NCBI GenBank assembly: GCA_001692895.1
Contig: KV748231.1
Coordinates: forward strand, 915,888-979,887
Length of the DNA stretch: 64,000 nucleotides
Direction of reading: 5' to 3'
From: Cenococcum geophilum 1.58
Taxonomy: Eukaryota > Ascomycota > Dothideomycetes > Gloniales > Gloniaceae
Shown here: in pieces, positions 25,590-36,049 of the stretch
Layout of the letters: every line of letters begins with the position of its first letter
Numbering within the stretch: position 1 is the first letter of the stretch
Translations under genes and position numbers: made by a program
The notes under the pieces: generated by a model
What the model was told of the DNA's origin: nothing
The model's database searches: none
The model's input: only the letters and a program-made list of their open reading frames with translations

Positions 25590-27713
25590 CCCTAACTATA
25601 TAATAGCTAAATACTTAGAGAAAACCCACCTATTTCTCTTATAGTTCTTCTCTAATACCAATTCTTTAAACACTCTATTTTCTTAAGAGTTTCAGAATCT
25701 ATCTGCATTCTCTCCTATAATACCGTACGACGTCCTCCTAAAAAGACTCTTTCTAGCTTATCGCTTATTGCTAGAATTAAGATAATTTTAATTGCTATAA
25801 GCGAGAGCCGTAGCTAGCGCTTTTGTTACTATTCTTAAGACCACCACTAAAGTGCAGTTATTAAAATCTTATATAGCGTCTTAGAGATAAAGTCCTCATA
25901 CTTATCTTAACTTTTTAGTCGAAATATTATACTATTAAGATCCTCAGCAATCTTATTAAACTCGTTAAGGTCTTAAGCTAGAGCTAGCCTTTTATACAAC
26001 GACATACTTCTAGGCGTAGAACTCCTATTCCAATATCTTTCCTAAAGCTCTTTAACGCCGTTAAGTATAGGCTTACGCTACTCCTTCTTCTAAACCTACT
26101 TAATATATCTTATATAACGGGCTAGATAAAGAATAAGTGTAGTGGTGTAAAGGGGCGAGTTATCTGTTTTATAGTAATATCTATTAAAGGTATTCTAAGC
26201 ATTTTTAATACGTTTAGAGAACTCCTTATTAGATATATACTCCTTCTATTATATAATATTAGCTAAATTAAGAAATAGAAAGGGGAGATAAACTAACCTA
26301 GGATTTATTAAGGTGCTTAATTATAACATCTATTATAAAGAGTATATTCTTAAGCGTTACTTCGTATCCCTAGCATTTTAGGGTTACCTAGTAGAATATC
26401 TAAAGAAAACTTTTTATCGTATAAAGCGCCTCCTAGTCCTTTGGACTAAGATAGTCCTTTTTAAGTGTATTAAGGTTACGCTTAGTATATATATTAAGGG
26501 CAGACTCTTTCTAAATTGCTACGCTAAGTATAAAATACTAGCTATTCCATCTTATATAATTATTAAGCGGAATTCTTCTCCCTATAAGACTTTTAAACTC
26601 CCTTATACGGCTAGCTAAGCTATAGGTGTGTATGGTAATATTATAAAGCTTTCTAAGTGCGCCAAGTTTCCAAAATATATCACTTTTCTCTTTCTCCTCT
26701 TTTGGATCTAACCCCCTCCCCTTTACCTTATCCCCTTCGTACAACTTAATATTATTAAGACTAATTAAGTTTTTAAAGAGGAAAGCCTATACGGCAAGGT
26801 TAAAAATATAACCCTAATAGCGAATCCGTTAGTAGACGGGATTCCATTTAATTCCTTCTTCCTAAAGAAGCTAGTCACTTATCGTATAATAAAGCTTATT
26901 ATTTACAGTATGGTTATTAGATATAACGGCACTTAGCTTTCACATAATCCCGTAGTCCTTAAGCACTAGAAGGAGAGTATTCCATTACTCGTCCCTATTA
27001 TAAGAGGCTACCGTACGGAGGCCGAGAAGAGCGTTTGTAAGCTTTTCCTAGCTATTAATAAAATGGCCGCAGATTATAAGGAGAAGGTAATTATTTAGAG
27101 AGGTCTAAATATTAATAGAAAGATAAATACTTATTAATGCAGACTGCAGCCTCTTTCGTACAATATCCTTTTGCGATAGCTATAAGTTATAGATCTTTTT
27201 ACTAACTGCTGAATGGGCTATAGTTATATAGCCATCTACTTTAGGATTAATTAACTGTAGAAGAACATAGAACTCTGGCCACTCGACTATCCAAAATGGT
27301 AGGTTTTATATAATAATTAATGTAACAAGGGCCTCATTAATAACTTCCTTCTTTAGGACTGCTTGGAGTACTTCTAAATCTAGCTCTTCTATCTCGTTTT
27401 AAGATGACGCTTTAAGGTAAAGGTCTTTTAATTAATCCCGTATTGCTTCTTTTATATAACTAGTTTTAGGCTCAACCGTAATGCTATGCTTTAACGCTAA
27501 GTGGTTTCGGAAGTTAGAAGTTAACTATATAGCGTACGACTTTGTGCAGTATTTACAATAGAATAAAAGATAGGCTTTTTTATTTTGTATGGGCTTATTA
27601 CTGCCTAGTGGACGGGTATACTCCTATGTCAAAAGAGCCGAGCGACCTCTTGTATTTTTTGATTTAGAGGTATTAATAGAGTCGAGAGCTTCTGATTCCA
27701 CTTCTGAAGCCAT
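25590..27713 (-). pseudogene. hAT transposase, RIP-degraded
   Basis: Start ATG at 27713 (MASEVESEALDS). An N-terminal BED-type zinc finger is visible as YCKYCTKSY with a downstream FRNHLALKH (about 27570-27480). The middle has hAT text such as WKLGALRKLYNI (about 26670). The C-terminal dimerisation region reads LERVFLGGRRTV and then MQIDSETLKKIECLKNWY near 25750-25660, which matches the hAT ERVFSxxRR motif. In-frame TAG/TAA stops replace CAG/CAA at many places. Closest families are the Restless-like fungal hATs. Confidence 0.8.
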
Positions 27714-27792
27714 ATTTTATGCGATAATAAAGAAGAAGAAGGCGACTGAAAATTTATTTGGGGTATGCCAAGACTTATCGCGATAAGATTTA

Positions 27793-28154
27793 GGGGGTGT
27801 TCGGTTGCAAAACCGTCAGATTGAATCTGAACTGAAAGTCCGGCAGAAAGAACGCGTCCCTTCCTAATTTGTCACGCGTCTGTGGCTTTGTAATCGCACG
27901 GACGTGTGCAATCTGAAGCCTTCATATTGAAATGGAATCTGACCTGGAGCTTCGAGCTCCAGATTGAAATGACGCCAAGAGCTCCATTTCAGAAGCTGTA
28001 TACGGTAAAGTTGCCAATATTTTAGCGTACTATTCTGGCGTTTTGCGAGCGGTGAGAGGAACGTCAAATTTTTGAGGCTGTGCAGACGAAATCACTCCGA
28101 ATCAACGGATTCTGAACTGAATCTGAGGCCTCCAGATTGCAACCGAACACCCCC
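27793..28154. mobile_element. PIF/Harbinger-like MITE nested in hAT
   Basis: 362 bp with termini GGGGGTGTTCGGTTGCAA and its inverse, flanked by TTA (27790-27792 and 28155-28157). TTA-type 3-base duplications and GGGGGTGTTYGGTT ends are typical of Tourist/Harbinger elements. Further inverted words include CAGATTGAATCTG near the left and TCTGAGGCCTCCAGATTG near the right end. It is not RIP-altered and has no coding capacity. Confidence 0.85.
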
Positions 28155-28180
28155 TTATCCAAAACAACCCTGATGCATCT

Positions 28181-30419
28181 TTAACTGCCGATCGAAGACG
28201 TCTGACGGCGACGGTGACTGATTCGATTTGACTGTGACAACGTATGATCGGCTGACGCTTAAATAGGGTATTAGGTCGGCCTGACCGAAGGCTCTAATTT
28301 GACGACTTGACTGTAGAGGCAGCGTTCGACTGATTAGGATTTGACTGAGGCTCTGGCTTGACTTAAGGGGTCTTCTGCTGTATATACGATCGAGGCTTTG
28401 CATTCGTAGGCCCTGTATCTGCAGACAATCGATCGGGACTCTGGCTGTGCTGTCGTTTGGTTAAAGCTCTGCATCTATGCAATTAATCAAGGCTCCGCAT
28501 CGTATAATTAAAGCTCTTGGTATCCTCCAGACGTCCAATCCAGAGGCCTGTCTTAAGACGTCCTTGTAAGCATAAACGGCAGCTTCTAGTAGACTAATAT
28601 CGCGGGCCCGGTGCTTTTATAGGACGTCCTTGCTCTTGGCTTCTTTGGTGCATCCTTAGGCTTTTATGGCTGCTTCTTTGTTTTTGCTGCTGGTAGTACG
28701 CTCGCGTATCCTTGATTTTCCTCCGGCTTAAGAGCCTTTTTAGGATTGTTTTCTGCTTCTAGTCTCTTTGTCGCTGTCCTGCTAACTCCGCGCTTTGTCT
28801 GGGTCGTCCTTTAAAACCATCCGGTGGCAGCTTCTTAGTTGCTGTAACTACCTCCGTTGCATATCCCTTGCCCTTGTGTCCGCAATACAGTCCTTCGTTA
28901 TAACGACCTCTGAGGAAAAGCGCCGGCTTCTATATATCCAACTCCTGTCCCTCTTGTAATCCTTAATAAGGTCCTTTACTAGCTTAGTAGATATGGCTCG
29001 GTTCCGTCTTTAGTTGCATAAGGATGGCTTGAGCTTGACGTGGTTAGCCGTGCCCTGTGTACGGCCTCTTGCAGTGCCTTTTTGTATACTACTCTACCGT
29101 TTCCGCGGTGCTTTGTCACTGATATCGTGCTATTGCCTTTGTATAGGTCCCTTCCTTGCTGTGGTGTCTGTTTTCGTCGTGCAGCTGGCGCAGTACTAAA
29201 TTCGGATGGCAGTGACGGAGCTGCAATCAGCTGTTGTTTAAATAAGGAATAAGGTCGGCCCGGTCGAAGGCTCTAATTTAACGACATTCGACTGATTCGA
29301 TTTAGTGACGGCGACGTGCTGACATCGAGGCTCTGGCTTGATTCGATTCCTCGACCAGTCGCGGCTTCTGTGCAGTCATTCGATTGATCAAGGTTTCCGT
29401 GCAGTCGTTCGATCAAGGCTCTGCGTGCAGCTCTACGTGCAGCTCTGCGTCGTACAATCGGCTCTGTATCCGTGCAATCAATTGAGGCTCCTGGTGCCGT
29501 TCTTATTGTGTAGCTAGCGCATTATTAAATTCTAGGGGCGGTGTAGAGTTCTGCCGGCTTTACTGCTGAATGGACCAATCAGGATTTTCCGTGCCGGGCA
29601 TAGAAAATCGCTATTGGCTCGGTAATAGGCGGTGAGCTGAACTGATATCTCTGCAGTAGGTCGTTGTGACTAACGCGTCGCGATTAAGAAAGTAAACAAG
29701 AAAGGAGCTTTAGGAAATATAGTAAATAAACAGATAAATAGAAATCTTTTACACGGCCGTTACCTACGTCCCCTCCCCTACCTTAGAACTTGACTGTCCC
29801 CTAGTTAAACATCCTATACCTCCTGCGGAGCCTGCTACGGAGCCTACTACGGCGCCTGTTATAGGTCAATGGCTGACCTGGTCGAGCGTCCGTCTCTAAG
29901 ACCGTCTCTAAGGATTAGACGATTTATTCTTCTTCCTAACTTTAGCTGTCTTATCCGTAGGCTGTGACCTAATCTGGATGTAATCTCCCGGTCGTATATT
30001 CCTCTCCTGCGGCTGTGCCTGCTGCTGTTCAACGGCTGTCCTGGTTGTACGGCTGTCTCTAAGGGTTAAGTAAGTCTGCGGACGTTGCTGGCTGGGCGTT
30101 ACTAAGTCCGTGGGCCGTACTTAATAGCAGTTCTCCCAGTTCGTCCATATTTCGTTACTATTCTATAATACTCCTCCGTTATGGAAAGCAGTAAAATCCG
30201 TTCGTACTATTAGGGCCCATTACTGCGTCTATCCTTGTCCTTCCCTTTTCTAATTTATAGCTAGGTCTATTCCTTAGTACGTATAGAGCCAGTCCTTAAT
30301 ACCCTTTAGTTGTCCTTTATTGCCGAGCTATGGAAGTATAGGTCCAGGCCGATTACGCGTCCCCGCTACTAGCCTCCCTTAATTAGACAGATGTACAAAT
30401 CCTCGCTAAATAAGATCCT
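28181..30419. other. Internal region of gag-only element, no pol seen
   Basis: Balanced composition. From 28190 to 29520 the sequence is built of recurring words (TTCGATTTGACTG, CGAGGCTCTG, AATCAAGGCTC), with no protein motif. From 29750 to 30420 the minus strand reads as a basic, Gln/Arg-rich continuation of gag with several stops. I looked for YxDD, DSG and HHCC-type motifs on both strands and found none. Confidence 0.5.
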
Positions 30420-31570
30420 TTAAGCCTTAATATTTGTGCTCGGTGAAACGGTGACTTCCTCCGCATCTAAAACAGGTCTGCAGGCCTTGTCCTCGCTGAC
30501 CCCGTGCGTCCTATTGCGGCCGTCTAAAGGCGGTAGAACCTTGCGGATATTAAGGGTCCTGCGGATATTGAGAGTCCTGCGGAGGTTGAGAATCTTGCGG
30601 GATAAAGGGAGCTCGGGCGCTATTCTGCTAGTCTTCGTGTCCTGGTGCTGGCTTATATCCTTGTGCTAGGCCTTGAACTGCAGCTTGATTTATGGTAGGC
30701 GACTGCTGCTGCACTAGGGCTCCTCCGTGTACACCTGGTCTAACTAGGTTAAGAAGTCTTCCTTTTCTTCTGCGACTAATCTCGTTCCTTTGCTGCCGTA
30801 GCTCTTATATAAGCTAGATATTTAGGGCGTCTTCTTCTAGAAGGACATCCATTCGCTTGGCGCCCTCTATAGCCATCATCCTTAACTTTATAGCCTCCTT
30901 TAGTCTTTCAAACATAAGGGTACTAGGCTCGTCTGCTACGGCCCCTGTCTTTTCTATTACGTGCTTACGGTATTTAATAGGAAGTCCTTGCACAAACCAT
31001 CGCCCCTTCTCTTGCTTAGTAAGGTTTCCTGCGGCTACCGCTTTGGCTAAAATGGTAGTAAAGTCCTACACGTAATGACGTAAGTTGCCTGGCTATTCCG
31101 CAGATTTTTAAATAAAAGCTTCCACAAAGTCTCTTATCTCTATGCGTCGGTAGTAGTCCTCGGCTTAATATTTGGCTCGGAGTTTAGTCACTAGTTGGCT
31201 CCAGTCGTCCTGTTTGAATTCCGGCATTATCTAAATAGCTTCCGCGTACGTGTCCTCGCAATAGTTAGGGAGACACGCGAGCCTGCGGTCTTCGCCTACG
31301 TAGTACCTTTAACACATGCCCTCGTAGGCCTTAATAAACCTAGAGATGTTCTTTCCGTTAAACCGTGGAACCCCTTGCCTAAAAGGATCTGGTATTGCTA
31401 CCGTTGGAACGAATACGTGGCGTACTTCCCTTGCTGCCTGAGGTGAGGGTGTCCTAGATGGCTGTCCTAGTGGTACTTTAGTACGTACATGCTACGGCTA
31501 GTCCACTTGTATATCTGCGTCCCTAACGGAAGGCACCTGCTTCTTAACGCCTGAGGGGGGGTCTCCCTAG
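30420..31570 (-). pseudogene. Retrotransposon gag with zinc knuckle, lightly degraded
   Basis: The minus strand reads as a gag capsid: VPRFNGKNISRFIKAYEGMC (about 31360), WSQLVTKLRAKY, then FVQGLPIKYRKHV (about 31000) and MFERLKEAIKLRM. A Gln/Pro-rich stretch follows, then a single knuckle CFRCGGSHRFTEHKY near 30450. In-frame TAA/TAG stops stand where CAA/CAG is expected (for example KY*AEDYY and FI*KSAE*PGN), so it is inactive, but damage is far lighter than in the surrounding Gypsy element. Confidence 0.75.
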
Positions 31571-32333
31571 GAGAGCACTGCCACCGAGTCTTGATGCGTT
31601 TGTCCGTTTCGGCCTGCTGTCGTTCTGTGTGGTAGGGTGCTGCTAAGCCTTACGCTTCTGTATATATCTACTTCTTAACGGAACGCCTCTTAAGCCGCCG
31701 CTGATATAATCCGGATGACTTGAAAGAAGATAAAGCTAAGCCAGAATAGGAAGCTTTTAAGGATAGACCCAATCTCGTATGCTTGCGACCTTACTCAGTA
31801 TTGTGTCCTTTGTTCTTAAAGGGCAGTGCTGACTTCCTCTGCCGCCAGTTTCTATCTAATTAACTGGCTCTTGGCTACCTGTCGTCGTCTTTGTATCTTT
31901 AATAAAGCTCTGGCCATGCTTGTGCGCGCGCGGGTGGTGAGATATCGGGTAACTTTGACTGCCGGTCGACGTCGTCTGATTGGCTCGCTGGTTCGCTTGA
32001 CGTCCTTTACGTAACTTTCCGAGACCTTTACCACCCCTTTTTGCCTTTCGTTGCCACTCTTTGGCCTATGCGTTGAGTCTAATGTCCGTCTTTTCCGCTG
32101 TCTTTCTGTTTAGGGACTACCTGGTTCCCCTTGCTGTCCGATACTACCTGGTTCTCTGCTTCCGTCTCGTCTATCTGGCTGGTCGTTTTTCTACAGCTAT
32201 CCGTTTCTCTACAGCTAGTTATTCTTCTGTAGTCGTAGTATATTCCTACGTGTCTCCTGTATATAGAGTTGTGTATAGAGTGCCAGACTTCTAATCCAAA
32301 GAGCTTGCCGTCGTCCCCACGTAGAATGCCATA

Positions 32334-32560
32334 TGTGGTGGTGGACGCGGTCCCTCTTAGATTGGAAGTCACAATGCTGTCTGTCTGTCGGTCGGTCGGT
32401 CGTTAGTCGTAATCAATCAGTAGGAAAGCAGTCAGTAAGAAGAAAGGAAAGAATGTATTCCGGTAGGTCGTCGTGATGGAGAGAAGGAGAGAAGCCGAAG
32501 GCTTAATATATACAGGAAAATGCCAAGGCACTAAGTAGTGGCCCATTTTACCCCACCACA
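32334..32560 (-). repeat. LTR of gag-only element (5' LTR, minus orientation)
   Basis: 227 bp, starting TGTGGTGGTGG and ending ACCCCACCACA on the plus strand. It matches the left LTR at 23982-24224. As the element reads leftward, this is the 5' LTR. Confidence 0.9.
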
Positions 32561-32581
32561 CTACTATAAGGTTCCGTTATA

Positions 32582-34800
32582 ACCCTAGTATTATAAACCT
32601 TTCCGCTGCTTAACTACTGCTATTTAGCGCTAGCTGTAGTAATCTTCTTTATAACCTTATCTGACTTAACTCCTTAGTTAATTCTGTTAACTTTAATATT
32701 AAACAGTTTACCCCTTTCCTAAAAATAGTTCTTAATCGCGAATCTAATAAGGACGTTTGGAGTAATACTATTGCCACCGTAATAGAGTTTACGCCTCCTT
32801 TCTAACCGCTGCCATTCTATATTTAATAAACCCCACATTAACGTAATATAAGTAGCTTCGCCAACTTATCTAAATATAGGAAATATATAAATAATGTTCT
32901 AAAGGGGGAGCTAGGCCCTCTTTATATAGGAATTCCTAGCTTATATAAAGCATTCTTTAAGGAAGTAGAAGGTCTTAAAGAGGCAAACGCCGCCGTTTTT
33001 AAGAAATGCAAGGAAGGGGACAATCTACTATACACTAAGGACAGCTGGTGTAACTGGCTTAAAGGCGCGAAAAAACGTAGAGTCCTAAAGTAGTTTAATA
33101 AGCTAATTATATTATTTCTAGACTTTATAAAGGAGTATCGGTTCGTTTTAAAGGCACGATAAAGACTAGTAATATATACTTAGCAGCCTTTATAAGGATT
33201 TACGGCCGGCCAAAAGCTAGATATCGGCTTTGTAGATAATTTAATAGCCGGCGAAAGCTCTTAATATTATTAGTTGTATATACTTATACTAGGAGAGCTA
33301 AAGAGTAATCTAAATACTAATATAGCCTTAAAAGCATGGTTCAATTTAGGGAAATACGTAAGGGAAGTATTTACCGCTTAAGACAATCGTCGCTTTATTC
33401 TAAACTTTACCCTTTATAGATCTATTATGCGGTTATAGGAGTATAACTAGGTAAAAGGCGTTATATTATTACTATTTAATATTAATAAAGAAGTATTATA
33501 ATTTACCTTAGCAATGTTAGGATTTCTCTAAATAAATAAGGAGCAGCTTAGGTTTAACCCTACTATTTTAATATTAGACGGCAAACGGTATATTAAAATT
33601 GTATATAATAACCAGACTAAGCGTCTTACCCTTAATAAGCTTATAAAGTGGGTACGCTGTATTGCTAGTTAAGCAACTACTTACTAGAAAGTATACCGTA
33701 AAGGAACACCTAATATACCCCTTATTATTAAAAACTTATAGCAGTACCTAGAGTTGCGAAGGAGAAGGTAAACTACTATATAAGATATTAGAGAAGAAAG
33801 TAGTTAACGTAGCCAGGTACTATTAGCATAAAACTATTCGCGTAAGTGAATAAGATAATAATATCTTTAATATCTATAAGGGGCTAGATATTATAAAAGT
33901 AATAAACTATAAGCTAGAAGGCTTAATAATGCCTTTAAGACTAGCTAAAGTGCAAGGAAGTATAAGAAAAGGTTAAAGTTTTAGCAGAAAGAGGTTTTCT
34001 AGCTATAGCGCCCTATTACCGTCCAGTAAGCGCCTATATTTAACCTCTTTAACTAAGCGCCCTATTATATAGAATCGCGTATACTAATCTGTTATTACTA
34101 GTGACTATAAAAAGCCTCTTTATAAGGCAAGCTCTTCGGCTATAATACTTACTATACTAAAGGGTAGTTTTAAAGAATATAAGTCTTTATATATGTAGGC
34201 CGGCATTATCTAATATAATATTTTAATAGGAAACCTTATAATAAACGAGGAAGATAACAATTATTCTTAGCTAGTATTCTTAATTAACTTTAATCTCACA
34301 ATTAAAGAGAAGTAAGAAGGACCTTTAGAAGTACGGGGTAAGACTAGTATAAGAGTGTTTATAGCTATAGGAGTGCTTCTAGGCGAGAAATACTCCTTTA
34401 GGTATAATCTAGAGTTGTTCTTCTAGGTGCTTTTTTAGATATGCGTACACTATAATGGGCTAGGTAAAGATATTAGTCTAACTAAGTTTAAGCGTTAAAA
34501 CTATAAGAATACTACTAAGTTAACTAAGTTAAAATTAGGGCTAGTAAATAGGGAAGGGTATTTTCTTAACCGTATAGCTAAGGCATTTATACCTTACTAC
34601 CAGCTGCTAGTCCTATAGGTTAATAAGCTATAAAAGGTAGTTTTCCTAATAGATAGGAAATAGAAGAAGGAAGATAGGGGGCTTTATTCTTAGATAAAAG
34701 AAATTCTTTAGCAAGTATAGAAGTATTTAAAGGTGCTAGTAGAGTAGATAGAATAACATTTTATTACCTTATACTCTTCTACTATACGAGTTAAAGGTTT
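32582..34800 (+). pseudogene. FunK1-family protein kinase, main part, RIP-degraded
   Basis: Ignoring TAA/TAG, one main frame gives a fungal-type (FunK1) kinase. Readable segments include LGPLYIGIPSLYKAFFKEV (about 32920), LDIGFVDNLIAGESS, AWFNLGKYVREVF (about 33340), RVFIAIGVLLGE (34352-34387) and ICVHYNGLGKD (about 34435). The C-terminal part reads LKLGLVNREGYFL and FIPYYQLLVL. The catalytic-loop HRD equivalent is unreadable (*YN) and FLIDLDL reads FLINFNL, consistent with G-to-A and C-to-T changes. FunK1 genes are expanded, poorly understood kinases in fungi. The gene is dead, both by point mutation and by the Gypsy insertion. Confidence 0.75.
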
Positions 34801-34859
34801 GTAGAGATTTGGGCGGCTAGGGCTCGGTAATAGCCTTGGTTAAAACGTATATAAAATAG

Positions 34860-36000
34860 TATAGAGTAAATAAACCTGGGAAAGCGGATAATCTAATCTT
34901 CCGCTAAATTATTAGGTCTCTATACCCTACTATCTTATATAGGCTTTATATTTCTATAAAATATAATCTACTCTCTAGCCTATTAGAAGGCGCCTTTTGC
35001 TGCCTAAATAGAGGCTATAAAAGAATTAATTCCTTCCTTTAACTAATCCTCTACTTAAATAAGTCCCTTACTTAAATAAATCCCCTATGGGAGCTAATGC
35101 CCACGTGTTTTGCCGCCCTATAGGAACTAGTCCCCTACTTTAATAAATTCCCTATAGGATTTAGTCCCTTACTCTAATAAATCCCCTTTAGGCGCTAATA
35201 CCTATATATTTTACCGCCCTATAGAAACCAATTCCCTATGGCTTATATTCCTATATAGCTTTTACTCCCTTATAGAAACTAGTAGCTACCTTTTCTACTT
35301 CCCTATAGAAACAAATCCCCTATAAATTCCGTTCCTATATATAGTAATAATATCTTCTACTACCCTATAAGAACCGTACCCTATAGCTTTTATTCCCATA
35401 TAGCTTTTACTCCTCTATAGAAATTAGTAGCGATAATTTCTACTCCCTTACGGAAACCAATCTCTTATAGCTTTTAGTTCTTTATAGGAATTAATACTAA
35501 CCTCTTCTATCCCTTTATAACTTTTAGTTCCTTATAGGAACTAATACCCTATAGCTCCTATTCTCCCATTCCTAAATTCGCCCGCGTTATAGCCTACTAT
35601 ATAGGCCTTATTATTATAGGAGTAAGGAAGTATATAGGTTTATATCCCGTATAGGAATGGGAGCTATTTACGCACTAGCTACCCGCAATTAAGGTTTTAG
35701 GAGGGTAGTAGGTACTTTAAGTTATCTAGTTATATTTGTTGGAACCTAGGCCTATAACTAGGGGTTTAATATATAACTACCCGACTATATTTATATCTAA
35801 AATCGCAGCCGCCTAGAAGTTTTAAAAAGTGGGAAGTACTTAGTAGTAAGCGTTTAAATTGCCAACTTGGCCTAGACCCTTATAGTTATAGTTAAACTTA
35901 TTACCTAGTTATAGAACTATTTCTAGATACTAATAGGATAACGATTTTTTTTCCTTATACGCTAAGGTAAGGGCTGCTCCTATGGCATTTTTAATCTGCG
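34860..36000. repeat. Degenerate tandem repeat, CCCTATAGGAACTARTCCC type
   Basis: From 35040 to 35560 words such as CCCTATAGAAACTAGTAGC, CCCTATAGGAATTAGTCCC and CTTTTACTCCC alternate every 20 to 40 bases, with CTATAG as a constant palindromic core. Flanks at 34860-35040 and 35560-36000 are AT-rich without a recognised gene. Confidence 0.6.
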
Positions 36001-36049
36001 AAATATAAATAATTTAGCATAAAAATTCTTTACTAGAACTTTAGTATTC

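Larger units (their letters stand above)
25355..28172 (-). mobile_element. hAT transposon
   Basis: Ends CAGGGTTGTTTTGGATAA and its inverse (TTATCCAAAACAACCCTG), flanked by the perfect 8-base target duplication ATGCATCT (25347-25354 and 28173-28180). The 8-base duplication and CAGGG ends are hAT features. It carries one decayed transposase on the minus strand. It is AT-shifted although the element hosting it is not, so it was targeted as a multicopy repeat. A 362-bp MITE lies inside its right end; without it the element is about 2.45 kb. Confidence 0.9.
23982..32560 (-). mobile_element. Gag-only LTR retrotransposon inside the Gypsy 3' LTR
   Basis: LTRs lie at 23982-24224 and 32334-32560 in the same orientation, with TGTGGTGG..CCACCACA ends. 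The host LTR supplies the empty site (AGTACCTACTATAAGG) and CTAC is duplicated at both ends. The element runs on the minus strand: a purine tract reading AGTGGGGGAGGTA sits next to the left LTR at 24225-24237, and gag is read right to left at about 31570-30420. After the hAT insert is removed, about 5.75 kb remain. I found no protease, RT or integrase, so it looks non-autonomous. Composition is near balanced with only scattered TAG/TAA stops. Confidence 0.8.
16245..32581 (+). mobile_element. Ty3/Gypsy chromovirus, interrupted by nested elements
   Basis: A full-length LTR retrotransposon with about 7.75 kb of its own DNA once inserts are removed. LTRs are 16245-16678 and 23575-32581 (the second is interrupted at 23982-32564). 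Flanks ACCCC (16240-16244) and ACCCT (32582-32586) are a 5-base target duplication with one C-to-T change. A purine-rich tract precedes the 3' LTR. Gag-pol order is gag, protease, RT, RNase H, integrase, chromodomain. The element is AT-shifted and riddled with stops, so it is dead. It lies inside a kinase gene. Confidence 0.85.

Noticed and set aside
30436-31446. Several plus-strand ORFs in the 30-32 kb region
   Set aside because: They are reverse-strand shadows of the gag gene, which is read on the minus strand and has clear motifs.
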